DNA of 64,000 nt from Saccharofermentans sp. (GTDB taxonomy: Bacteria > Bacillota > Clostridia > Saccharofermentanales > Saccharofermentanaceae). Under the pieces are notes generated by a model. The model was not told where the DNA came from. It did not search any database and saw only the letters and a program-made list of their open reading frames with translations. Position numbers and translations under genes: made by a program. The stretch is from positions 87,928 through 151,927 of the forward strand of contig JAKSRI010000003.1 in the NCBI GenBank assembly GCA_024403695.1, read 5' to 3'. This document shows positions 26,674 to 34,678 of the stretch, one piece after another. Numbering within the stretch: the stretch's first letter is position 1; each line of letters starts with the position of its first letter.

Positions 26674-27789
26674 TTAAGAAATGATGGACTGCTCTGTATC
26701 CTTGTCGAAGAGGTGGATACGGTTTGTATCGATAGCAAGATCAACAACCTGACCTACAGAAGACTGGGATGTTGTTGGGTCTACTCTACATGTGAGTGGG
26801 AGAGAACCGTTTACTGTTACATAGAGGTATGTCTCAGCACCGAGCATCTCAACGACGTCAACATCTGCAGCAAATGCTGTCTCTGGGTGATCTGTAACGA
26901 ATGTAGCCTCATCTGTGATAGCCTCTGGACGAACACCGAAGATAACTTCCTGACCGTCACGATCCATAACTTCCTCAACTGCATAACGCTCTGGGAGCTT
27001 AACTGTTACATTCTCGAATGTGATGTAAACATCAGAACCCTCAACGTTAACTGTAGCATTGATGAAGTTCATTGGAGGCATACCGATAAATCCAGCAACG
27101 AATGTGTTAACAGGGTTATCATAAAGCTCTGTTGGGGAATCAACCTGCTGGATGAAACCGTCCTTCATAACTACGATTCTAGTACCCATTGTCATAGCCT
27201 CTGTCTGGTCATGAGTAACGTAGATAAATGTTGTCTTAAGTCTGTGGTGGAGCTTTGTGATCTCAACACGCATCTGAACACGGAGCTTAGCATCGAGGTT
27301 GGAGAGTGGCTCGTCCATAAGGAATACCTTAGGATCACGAACGATAGCACGACCAAGAGCTACACGCTGACGCTGACCACCGGAAAGAGCCTTTGGCTTT
27401 CTCTCGAGAAGGTGCTCGATCTCAAGGATCTTAGCAGCCTCTGTAACACGACGGTTGATCTCAGCCTTATCCATCTTTCTGAGCTTAAGAGCGAATGCCA
27501 TGTTGTCACGTACTGTCATGTGTGGATAGAGAGCGTAGTTCTGGAATACCATCGCGATATCTCTGTCCTTAGGAAGAACGTCGTTGATAAGACGATCCTC
27601 GATATAAATCTCACCCTCGGAAATATCCTCGAGACCAGCGAGCATACGGAGTGTTGTGGACTTACCGCAACCGGAAGGTCCTACAAGGATAACGAACTCC
27701 TTATCTGCTACCTCAAGATTAAAATCAGAAACGGCTACAACACCGCCGTCATACTTCTTGTAAACATGCTGGAAAGATAAACTTGCCAT
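26674..27789 (-). CDS. Carbohydrate ABC transporter ATP-binding protein (UgpC/MsmK type)
   Basis: A 371-residue ATPase with Walker [10 protein letters not shown] (37-45), signature LSGGQRQR, Walker [16 protein letters not shown] and the C-terminal TOBE/OB regulatory domain (residues about 240-371, including GVRPEAI). Strong codon bias towards GAG/CTC shows high expression. It is monocistronic, with its own promoter region and terminator, so it is probably the shared ATPase that powers several CUT1 sugar importers, as MsmK does in Firmicutes. One candidate client is the orphan solute-binding lipoprotein in this window, but that is only inference. Confidence 0.95.
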   Translation of the reverse strand: MASLSFQHVYKKYDGGVVAVSDFNLEVADKEFVILVGPSGCGKSTTLRMLAGLEDISEGEIYIEDRLINDVLPKDRDIAMVFQNYALYPHMTVRDNMAFALKLRKMDKAEINRRVTEAAKILEIEHLLERKPKALSGGQRQRVALGRAIVRDPKVFLMDEPLSNLDAKLRVQMRVEITKLHHRLKTTFIYVTHDQTEAMTMGTRIVVMKDGFIQQVDSPTELYDNPVNTFVAGFIGMPPMNFINATVNVEGSDVYITFENVTVKLPERYAVEEVMDRDGQEVIFGVRPEAITDEATFVTDHPETAFAADVDVVEMLGAETYLYVTVNGSLPLTCRVDPTTSQSSVGQVVDLAIDTNRIHLFDKDTEQSIIS

Positions 27790-28040
27790 TTTAAAACCTC
27801 CAAAACGCCATACGGCTTTTTTTCATACGCTTATTATAGTAAAGACAACTTGCATGTACTATATGTCAACTTATCCAAAATAACTAAGGCCATTTTGTCA
27901 TATAATTCTTGCATTTATACTACGCCCTACGCATATTGCACATAAAAATTTCTCGGCCTTTATGCACAAATCACAACAGCATTCTAGAACCTAATAACCA
28001 AAGGATTTCTCAGCATTTTTTAAAAGCTGAATATATAAGA
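27790..28040. other. Intergenic region between the ATPase gene and the arg operon
   Basis: This AT-rich divergent region holds no gene. On the minus strand a TATAAT (27833-27838) about 45 bases before the ATPase start is a likely -10, but no matching -35 at the right distance is clear; a TTGACA lies 25 bases upstream of it, too far. CCTCC before 27789 is the ATPase ribosome-binding site. The remaining part up to 28040 shows no recognisable element. Confidence 0.5.
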
Positions 28041-28075
28041 TTGACATATGTATATTTATGCAGTATATTGCATAA
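28041..28075 (+). promoter_or_regulatory. Promoter with palindromic operator candidate for argCBD
   Basis: TTGACA (28041-28046), 17-base spacer, TATATT (28064-28069): a strong sigma-A promoter. Across the -10 lies the inverted repeat TTATGCA-GTATAT-TGCATAA (28056-28075). ArgR/AhrC boxes are also short AT-rich palindromes with a central spacer, so this is a plausible repressor site for arginine control, but the match to the known ARG box is partial. Confidence 0.6.
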
Positions 28076-28184
28076 ACATAAATAATTACGATTGGATTAT
28101 ATTTCCATTTTGTCACTTTCCTACAGTGAAAAGAAGTCGTATTATATTGAATGTTATTTTATATATAAAGGAATATCTGTAATT

Positions 28185-29270
28185 ATGGATAAGAAAATAA
28201 AAGTTAGTATCATTGGTAGTACTGGTTATGTAGGCGCAGAGGTTGTACATGGTTTCCTCTTCCACCCTGATGTAAAAATTGCACATTTAACATCCCAGAG
28301 TTTTATCGGACAGAAGTTCTCCGACATCTACCCTGTATATCGTGGTATTTGTGACATCGAGCTCGAGGGAAGTAGCGAAGAGGATATCGTCAGAATTGCT
28401 AAGGATAGCGACCTTGTTATCACAGCACTTCCTCATGGCGTTTCATCCAAGATGGTTCCAGTTATTGTAGAGAATGGTGCACGAGTTATCGATCACAGTG
28501 GTGACTTCAGATACAAGAACATCGAGACATATACAAAGTCATACAAGCTTGATCACCCACATCCAGAACTCTTAAAGGATGCTGTTTATGGCCTTCCTGA
28601 GTTCTACAGAGACCAGCTCAAGACAACTAAGATTACTGCTAACCCTGGTTGCTACCCTACATGTTCCCTTGTTGCTTTAGCCCCTTTCCTTAAGAAAGGT
28701 CTTATAAAGACTGACATGATTATTATCGATGCTACATCTGGTGTTACTGGCGCCGGACGTAAGTCTGACCTCGCATATGCTTACTGCGAAGTTGACGAAG
28801 CTTTCAAGCCTTATGGCGCAGTAGGACACAGACATACAACAGAGATTTCAGAGCAGTGTTCTTTCCTCGCTGGTGATGAAACTGGTAAGAGCATTAACGT
28901 AACTTTCACTCCTCACCTCGCACCATTTAAGAGAGGTATGGTTGCAAGCATTTACGTAAAGCCAAGTGATGCATTTAAGGCAGAGGGTGTTACTTCAGAA
29001 AAGATTAATGAAGTATATTCTGATTTCTACAAGGACGAGCAGTTTGTACGTGTTCTCCCTGGCAAGAACCTCCCAGACGTTAAGTTTGTAAATGGTTCTA
29101 ATTATATTGATGTTAATGGTATGTATGATCCTGATACTGATATGATCAAACTCTTCAGCGCACAGGACAATCTTGGAAAGGGTGCTGCCCTTCAGGCTAT
29201 TCAGGCATTCAATGCAATGTTTGGTCTCGAAGAAGGTACAGGCCTTACAAATTTGGTAAGAGGTGTTTAA
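28185..29270 (+). CDS. argC: N-acetyl-gamma-glutamyl-phosphate reductase
   Basis: A 361-residue ArgC, the NADPH-dependent third step of arginine synthesis. The Rossmann motif [12 protein letters not shown] follows the start; the catalytic Cys is in ANPGCYPT, and [10 protein letters not shown] and [11 protein letters not shown] are family motifs. I chose the ATG at 28185 because the domain starts within a few residues; an upstream in-frame ATG at 28092 adds 31 residues of no recognisable domain. AAGGA lies about 12 bases upstream, somewhat far. First gene of argC-argB-argD-GNAT. Confidence 0.96.
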   Translation: MDKKIKVSIIGSTGYVGAEVVHGFLFHPDVKIAHLTSQSFIGQKFSDIYPVYRGICDIELEGSSEEDIVRIAKDSDLVITALPHGVSSKMVPVIVENGARVIDHSGDFRYKNIETYTKSYKLDHPHPELLKDAVYGLPEFYRDQLKTTKITANPGCYPTCSLVALAPFLKKGLIKTDMIIIDATSGVTGAGRKSDLAYAYCEVDEAFKPYGAVGHRHTTEISEQCSFLAGDETGKSINVTFTPHLAPFKRGMVASIYVKPSDAFKAEGVTSEKINEVYSDFYKDEQFVRVLPGKNLPDVKFVNGSNYIDVNGMYDPDTDMIKLFSAQDNLGKGAALQAIQAFNAMFGLEEGTGLTNLVRGV

Positions 29271-29271
29271 T

Positions 29272-30189
29272 ATGGCAGGAAAAAATGAAATGCCTGAGTT
29301 CTCAGACGCAATGCTTAAGCAGATAGACAAAGCTTCAATCCTCATCGAGGCTCTTCCATATATGAAGAAGCTCAGAGGTCAGACAATCGTTATCAAGTAC
29401 GGCGGAAACGCTATGGTTAACACTGAACTTAAGCGATCTGTAATGGATGATATTACACTTCTTAAGTACATCGGTATTAATCCAGTTCTCGTTCACGGTG
29501 GCGGACCTGACATCAACAACATGTTGTCCCGTGTAAATATCGAGTCTCACTTTGTAAATGGACTCCGTTATACAGACGAGGACACAATGGGCATCGCGCA
29601 GATGGTACTTATTGGTAAGACTAATAAAGAGATTGTTTCTAACCTTAATGCACAGGGCGCGAAAGCAATCGGTATCTGCGGAATCGACGGTAACCTCATC
29701 GAGGCAGAGAAGCTTACTAAGGATGGAAGCGGAAATGACATCGACATCGGTTATGTTGGAAAGGTAAAGAAGATTAACACACGTGTTATCGAGATGCTTG
29801 CATCCGATGAGTACATCCCAGTAATCGCACCTATCGGTGTTGGCGAGAATGGCGAGAGCTATAACATTAACGCAGATACAGTTGCAGCTGAGGTAGCTGT
29901 TGCCCTTCAGGCATCCAAGCTTATTACTCTTACAGATGTTCCTGGTGTTCTCGACAATGAGAAAAAACTCATCACAATCCTTGATGAAGAGTTAATTAAA
30001 TCGTATATTGAGGATGGTGCCATCACAGGTGGTATGATTCCAAAAATCGAAGGATGCCTTGATACAGTTCGACGCGGCGTAAGACGCGCTCACATCATCG
30101 ACGGAAGAGTTCCTCACAGCATTCTCCTGGAGATGTTTACTGCTAAGGGTATTGGAACAATGATTTTAAAAGATAGGACAAAAAGATAA
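29272..30189 (+). CDS. argB: Acetylglutamate kinase
   Basis: A 305-residue amino-acid kinase that phosphorylates N-acetylglutamate. Family motifs are [39 protein letters not shown] and [10 protein letters not shown]. The start ATG at 29272 is one base after the argC stop, with AGAGGTG 6 bases upstream; a GTG at 29263 would add three residues. The C-terminal [18 protein letters not shown] helix and R-rich end suit an arginine-sensitive enzyme, although feedback control cannot be proven. Overlaps argD by one base. Confidence 0.96.
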   Translation: MAGKNEMPEFSDAMLKQIDKASILIEALPYMKKLRGQTIVIKYGGNAMVNTELKRSVMDDITLLKYIGINPVLVHGGGPDINNMLSRVNIESHFVNGLRYTDEDTMGIAQMVLIGKTNKEIVSNLNAQGAKAIGICGIDGNLIEAEKLTKDGSGNDIDIGYVGKVKKINTRVIEMLASDEYIPVIAPIGVGENGESYNINADTVAAEVAVALQASKLITLTDVPGVLDNEKKLITILDEELIKSYIEDGAITGGMIPKIEGCLDTVRRGVRRAHIIDGRVPHSILLEMFTAKGIGTMILKDRTKR

Positions 30190-31481
30190 TGGCTATTGAT
30201 ACAGATTTTCAGTTAACAAAAGAATATGACAAGAAGTACTGCATGCAGGTGTTCGCACCTCTCGAGGTTGCTTTCCGTAAGGGTAAGGGCATTTATCTTT
30301 ACGATACTGCAGGCAAGAAGTATATGGATATGATCGGTGGTATCGCAGTTAACACTCTCGGCCACAGCCATAAGGCACTGACTGCTGTTATTGCAAAGCA
30401 GAGCAAGGAACTCATTCACTGCTCTAACTACTACTATATCCCTGAGAGATCCGAGCTCGCTTTCAGACTCTGCACATTAAGCTTCGCAGACAAGGTATTC
30501 TTCTCCAACTCCGGAGCAGAGGCAAACGAGGGTGCAATTAAGCTCGCAAGAGGTTACTTCTACCACAAAGGAAAGCCAGAAAAAAACGAGATTATTACAG
30601 CTAAGATGAGCTTCCACGGAAGAACTATGGGAACAATCGCTGCAACAGGTCAGGATAAGTTCAGAACTCCATTCTTACCTAGCGTTCCTGGCTTTAAGTA
30701 TGTTGAGTTTAATAACTTCGACGCCATTAAGGAAGCTGCTGACGATAAGACTTGTGCTATTATGCTCGAGCTTGTTCAGGGCGAAAGTGGCGTGCACCCA
30801 GCAGACGTTGAGTACATCCAGAACGTTAGAAACTTCTGTAACGCCAAGGGTATTCTCCTCATTATTGACGAGGTACAGACTGGTGTAGGTAGAACAGGAA
30901 GAATGTTCTGCTACGAGAACTACAACATCAAGCCAGATATCATGACTTTGGCAAAGGGTCTCGCTGGTGGTGTGCCAATCGGTGCAACACTTTGTACTGA
31001 GGAAGTTGCAAGCGGTTTTGCAGTTGGTGATCACGGTTCTACATTCGGTGGTAACCCATTGGCTTGTGCTGCTGCAAACTGTGTTATCAATGAGATTGGT
31101 GAGAAGAATATTCTCGCTAACGTAAATGCTGTAAGTTCTTATCTCTTTGATGAGCTTAGCAATCTCCAGTCCAAGTACAACACTATCGTAAGTGTAAGAG
31201 GAAAGGGCCTTCTCATCGGCATCGAGTTCAGAGAAGGTATCTCTGCAGCTGGTATGAGACAGCAGCTTTTCAGCAAGGGCGTTCTCGTAAGTGCAATCGG
31301 AAGATCAACAATCAGAATCGCTCCACCACTTATTATCACACTCGCTGAGGCTAAGAAGTTTATCGCTATTCTTAAGGATATTCTCAAGGCTCAGAAGAAG
31401 AACCCACTTCCTACACAGTCTGGTTCAGTAGCAGATTCAACTCAGCCTACTATGGTTATGCCAATGAAAGCTCCAAACTAA
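30189..31481 (+). CDS. argD: Acetylornithine aminotransferase
   Basis: A 430-residue class III PLP aminotransferase making N-acetylornithine from its semialdehyde. Visible: FFSNSGAEANEGAIKLAR, MSFHGRTMG, IMLELVQGESGVHPA, LLIIDEVQTGVGRTG and the PLP lysine in MTLAKGLAGGVPIGA, followed by HGSTFGGNPLACAA. The last 30 or so residues (from about KAQKKNPLPTQSG) extend beyond the usual end with a Pro/Ser/Met-rich tail of no known domain. Three bases before the GNAT gene. The related gabT or ornithine aminotransferase functions are less likely given the arg neighbours. Confidence 0.94.
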   Translation: MAIDTDFQLTKEYDKKYCMQVFAPLEVAFRKGKGIYLYDTAGKKYMDMIGGIAVNTLGHSHKALTAVIAKQSKELIHCSNYYYIPERSELAFRLCTLSFADKVFFSNSGAEANEGAIKLARGYFYHKGKPEKNEIITAKMSFHGRTMGTIAATGQDKFRTPFLPSVPGFKYVEFNNFDAIKEAADDKTCAIMLELVQGESGVHPADVEYIQNVRNFCNAKGILLIIDEVQTGVGRTGRMFCYENYNIKPDIMTLAKGLAGGVPIGATLCTEEVASGFAVGDHGSTFGGNPLACAAANCVINEIGEKNILANVNAVSSYLFDELSNLQSKYNTIVSVRGKGLLIGIEFREGISAAGMRQQLFSKGVLVSAIGRSTIRIAPPLIITLAEAKKFIAILKDILKAQKKNPLPTQSGSVADSTQPTMVMPMKAPN

Positions 31482-31483
31482 TA

Positions 31484-32038
31484 ATGTCAAAATTAATAAT
31501 TAAACGCGCAACACCAGACGATGCATCAAAAGTAGCCTTGCTTACCCGCAAGGCTATGCTTACGTATAGAGAAGCTTCTGGTATTAGTGGAAATGTGCTG
31601 GAATCTCTGACTGAGACGGATGAATCTGTACGAGCAAGAATCGAGGCTGGCAGATGTTTATGCGTCTTCCAGAGAGATGAAGTTGTAGGAACAATTACTA
31701 TAACTAGATGCAAAAACCCTATTAAATATAGTTTTTCCGAGAAGACAGAAGAATTCCTATCCCAGTACAGTTCATGCGGTTATATCTCCAGATTTGCTGT
31801 AAAAGATGAATTGCGTAAAAGTGGCCTAGGCGGAAAACTGATGGATGCTGCCCTTACTTCACGCGAGTGCACAGAAACAGGCCTGGTCCTTCTTCACACA
31901 GCTATCGCCAACAAGGGAATGAAGATTTTCTACTATAACAGAGGATTCGATCTTATCGACTCAGAATGTTCCAGAGGATATGAACGAGGATTATTCGCTT
32001 ACGAGAGACCATTTATAGAGTCTGACATCCAAGAATAA
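31484..32038 (+). CDS. GNAT-family N-acetyltransferase in the arg operon
   Basis: A 184-residue GNAT protein. The N-terminal IIKRATPDDASKVALLTRKA and the acetyl-CoA loop region SRFAVKDELRKSGLGGKLMDAA (Q/RxxGxG form as RKSGLGG) are seen near residues 103-124. It is 2 bases after argD, so it is co-transcribed with argCBD. Since neither argJ nor a classic argA is in the window, it might supply N-acetylglutamate or act in the acetyl cycle, but its sequence alone does not show this; an unrelated small-molecule or antibiotic acetyltransferase is possible. Its 3' end overlaps ispE by 26 bases in convergent orientation. Confidence 0.8.
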   Translation: MSKLIIKRATPDDASKVALLTRKAMLTYREASGISGNVLESLTETDESVRARIEAGRCLCVFQRDEVVGTITITRCKNPIKYSFSEKTEEFLSQYSSCGYISRFAVKDELRKSGLGGKLMDAALTSRECTETGLVLLHTAIANKGMKIFYYNRGFDLIDSECSRGYERGLFAYERPFIESDIQE

Positions 32039-32924
32039 AACAATCTGGGAAAGCATCTTTATTAAAACCATTAAGAGCTTTATCCCTGTTTTCTACACTA
32101 TCATAAATAGCAAAAACACAGCTTCCGGATCCGCTCATAGCGCAGAATACTGGAGCTGTTTTTTTAAGTTCTGTAATAACTTCGCCAATCACAGGAACTA
32201 ACTCCATAGCTGGATCCTGAAGGTCATTGACCATATAAGATGAAGCAGCCTTTATTCTATCCATAGCAGACATGTTTGCATCATCGAATATTCCATTCAT
32301 GAGACTTCTGTATGCATCTTCATCAAATGTTCTATTCTTGCTGTCTGACAACTTAAAACATGGGCCGGTAGGCACACCTTCTGCAGGCTTAACAAGAAGA
32401 AGTGGCAAATCCTTAAGTGAAGGAAGTGGTGTGATTACCTCTCCTATTCCCTCACAAATTGCCGATCCTCCGACGATAAAAAATGGGACATCTGCGCCAA
32501 GACCAACTGACATCTCGATAAGCTCTTCCTGAGAGAACGGATTGTTATAGTACTGAGACAAAAGCTTTAGAACCGTGGCCGCATCAGAGCTTCCACCACC
32601 AAGACCAGCCTGTGAAGGTGTAACTTTGTTTTCCGTGATAGTTATGTCGCATAACACGCACTGTTCCTTAGCATTTCGTGCACTGTACTCATCGTAGAAA
32701 GCCTTTGCCGCCCTGTAGCACAGGTCTTTTTCCGGTGGGCAGTCTGCCTGGGAAACTATATTAATTATCGGATTACTATTAGGTTCACCAAATTCAATGG
32801 AAATCTCGTCCCCAAGACTTATTTCCTGCATCAACATATAAAGTCGATGGTAGCCCTCTGGCAACAAACCACAGATTTTCAGAAACAAATTTATCTTGGC
32901 ATTGGCTTTGGATGACAGAATCAT
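32013..32924 (-). CDS. ispE: 4-(Cytidine 5'-diphospho)-2-C-methyl-D-erythritol kinase
   Basis: A 303-residue GHMP kinase of the MEP isoprenoid pathway. SSKANAKINLFLKICG is the family N-terminus, the ATP loop is QAGLGGGSSDAATVL, and the C-terminal CAMSGSGSCVFAIYD is motif 3. The ATG at 32924 is preceded by GGGAG at 6 bases; an ATG at 32942 would add six residues that overlap this site. In Bacillus ispE is near veg, and veg is 1.2 kb upstream on the same strand here, with one foreign gene between. Confidence 0.96.
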   Translation of the reverse strand: MILSSKANAKINLFLKICGLLPEGYHRLYMLMQEISLGDEISIEFGEPNSNPIINIVSQADCPPEKDLCYRAAKAFYDEYSARNAKEQCVLCDITITENKVTPSQAGLGGGSSDAATVLKLLSQYYNNPFSQEELIEMSVGLGADVPFFIVGGSAICEGIGEVITPLPSLKDLPLLLVKPAEGVPTGPCFKLSDSKNRTFDEDAYRSLMNGIFDDANMSAMDRIKAASSYMVNDLQDPAMELVPVIGEVITELKKTAPVFCAMSGSGSCVFAIYDSVENRDKALNGFNKDAFPDCFILGCQTL

Positions 32925-32978
32925 TGAGCTCTCCCTAATCATTTATAACAACATTATACATATTAATTAGCTTCTAGA

Positions 32979-33045
32979 TTTGAAAATATCAAATTTGTAA
33001 ATACTTTATGAAGATACTTTGATTATCAAAGCATTATGTTATACT
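32979..33045 (+). promoter_or_regulatory. Paired palindromes and extended -10 promoter upstream of the membrane-protein gene
   Basis: Two similar inverted repeats lie between ispE and the next gene: TTTGAAAATATCAAA (32979-32993) and CTTTGATTATCAAAG (33017-33031). The second overlaps TTGATT, a possible -35, 15 bases before TATACT (33040-33045), which has an upstream TG making an extended -10. The arrangement looks like a pair of operators for a dimeric repressor. Confidence 0.45.
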
Positions 33046-33080
33046 CCAGTCATAGGGTGAGTTTGAAGGAGGTATAACAA

Positions 33081-34085
33081 ATGAAAAGTGCTACAAGAAA
33101 AAAACTTGGCAATGCCGCCTGGATTATATTTATTGCTTCATTTGCATCTTATCTCATTCTTATATTCACAGCCATATTTGGTATGAATATTTCGTTCATG
33201 GGAGAATCAAATTGGGAAACTGGAGGAGTAGCAGTTGTATTTGTTGCGATGGTTACCTTCATCATTCCAATATTGCCTATAAGTATCATTTACCAGATTT
33301 TATATGGTATTACACTTAGCCGCGCCTCAGATAAACGCAAAAAAATCGCACGAATTCTTATTATATCAACGCTCGCGCTCATCCTTATCCCTACCTGTAT
33401 TCACGATACATATAAAGTGTATTTAAATAAGAAATTTTATAAAGACAACTATCCAAAAGTTGAAGCATATATGGAGAATCAATTCTCCGAAGAACTGATG
33501 ACCACAGTTAAAACTGTAGATTACAATCGCAAGGACAAATACATAATAGTGAATGTGAAATGCGACCTGGGCAAAGGTGCTTCAGAATATCCAGACGGCA
33601 CTATGAATGTGTACTACTATATTGATGATGACGGATCTGTACGAGACAATTTCAGCACTCTTTTTGGTTCTACATTTAACAATGATTTTAACGATGGATT
33701 ATGTGAGTACGTGAAAAAACAGCGCAATCTGCCTGATAATTGGAATATAAGTGTGAATGTAGACAGCGTTGATCTTACTCACTATAAGCCTGGAGATTCA
33801 GCCGAAAGCGTTTATCCTTATTGCAAATATGATTCCAAAAACATTCGTATCACTATGGATAAGTACAGTGATAGTGCTCTTATTGATGAAGTTAACTTAT
33901 TTCGCGATAAATATAAGGAATATTTCCCACAGGATGTATCATTCACTGTAATAATCGATGATCAATACTACGCGCTGATTTTCTACTATTCCAATGATAA
34001 AGGATACAGCCTCACTGTTAACGGCTATACCTACGAAAATAGTGGTCCAACAGTTGCATATCACGAACTTTCAGTGCGTGAATAA
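33081..34085 (+). CDS. Membrane protein of unknown function with extracytoplasmic domain
   Basis: A 334-residue protein that I do not recognise. It has three hydrophobic segments (about residues 13-38, 51-78 and 90-108) and then a soluble C-terminal part of about 220 residues (rich in Asp, Asn, Tyr, Lys) that should lie outside the membrane. The soluble part has two weakly similar beta-rich halves (VDYNRKDKYIIVNVKCDL... and ...YYALIFYYSNDKGYSLTVNG). AGGAGG precedes the ATG. It stands alone between convergent/divergent housekeeping genes with its own operator-like region and terminator, and its base composition is more AT-rich than its neighbours. Confidence 0.7.
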   Translation: MKSATRKKLGNAAWIIFIASFASYLILIFTAIFGMNISFMGESNWETGGVAVVFVAMVTFIIPILPISIIYQILYGITLSRASDKRKKIARILIISTLALILIPTCIHDTYKVYLNKKFYKDNYPKVEAYMENQFSEELMTTVKTVDYNRKDKYIIVNVKCDLGKGASEYPDGTMNVYYYIDDDGSVRDNFSTLFGSTFNNDFNDGLCEYVKKQRNLPDNWNISVNVDSVDLTHYKPGDSAESVYPYCKYDSKNIRITMDKYSDSALIDEVNLFRDKYKEYFPQDVSFTVIIDDQYYALIFYYSNDKGYSLTVNGYTYENSGPTVAYHELSVRE

Positions 34086-34107
34086 TTATGATAAATATAA
34101 GATAAAT

Positions 34108-34145
34108 AAAAAAGACGGCTCATGTTGTATGAACCGTCTTTTGTA
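34108..34145. terminator. Bidirectional terminator between the membrane-protein gene and veg
   Basis: AAAAGACGG pairs with CCGTCTTTT, with additional CAT/ATG pairing inside, flanked by A-tract on the left and T-tract on the right. It serves the plus-strand gene ending at 34085 and the minus-strand veg gene. Confidence 0.85.
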
Positions 34146-34169
34146 ATCCGAAGAGATGTATTGCCCGAA

Positions 34170-34439
34170 TTAGGAAGCAACTTCCTGGGAATTAGCTGCT
34201 GGAATTGCAAGTCTAACAGCTCTTGTAAGAATATCAATATATGAATAGGAAACAATCTCGAACTTACCGTCTGATTCTCTCTGACACTTAACTGTGAAAA
34301 CGTTAGGATAGCAATTATCGATAACACCCTCATGAATGATAAGTCTCTTTCTTCCGCCGTTAGAAGTAAGCTTAACGCGACTTCCAATCATTGACTGAAG
34401 CTTAGCGCGACATGAATCTAAATCAGATCTGATAATCAT
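34170..34439 (-). CDS. veg: Veg protein
   Basis: An 89-residue protein of the Veg family, a small abundant Firmicutes protein that in Bacillus stimulates biofilm matrix expression. Family features: an N-terminal DLDSCRAKLQSMIGSRVKL, then GGRKRLIIHEGVIDNCYPNVF and the SYSYIDILTRAV block, a small barrel-like fold. GGAGGG precedes the ATG. It has a perfect-consensus promoter, like the very strong veg promoter of Bacillus. ispE lies downstream in the same direction but behind a terminator and a foreign gene. Confidence 0.93.
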   Translation of the reverse strand: MIIRSDLDSCRAKLQSMIGSRVKLTSNGGRKRLIIHEGVIDNCYPNVFTVKCQRESDGKFEIVSYSYIDILTRAVRLAIPAANSQEVAS

Positions 34440-34476
34440 TGTTGTTCCCTCCGGGTCTTAATAGCAATACGTCAAT

Positions 34477-34505
34477 ATTATAATGATATCTTGATTTTTT
34501 GTCAA
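34477..34505 (-). promoter_or_regulatory. Consensus sigma-A promoter of veg
   Basis: On the minus strand TTGACA (34500-34505), 17-base spacer, TATAAT (34477-34482); both hexamers are perfect. The -10 is about 38 bases before the veg start. Confidence 0.88.
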
Positions 34506-34678
34506 TTAGACAACACAAGATATTGAGGCTTTTTGTGCTAGTTTTACAAAATATAGTGTTTTTACCTCAATCATGCCGCAATTGCTAGGCTCTTTACTAC
34601 GTTACATTGAAATAAACTATAAATGTTTGTACAATTAATAGGTATTTTATTAATAGCGTAAATAAGGGGGCCATTATA

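Noticed and set aside
26569..27780. A 403-codon open frame on the plus strand opposite the UgpC/MsmK-type gene
   Set aside because: It is the mirror of a strongly codon-biased ABC ATPase gene; no domain, no ribosome-binding site, and Cys/Leu/Asn-rich nonsense composition.
34506..34678. Possible folate riboswitch before fhs
   Set aside because: THF riboswitches can precede fhs, but none of the conserved pairing or loop sequence is visible in this AT-rich stretch.
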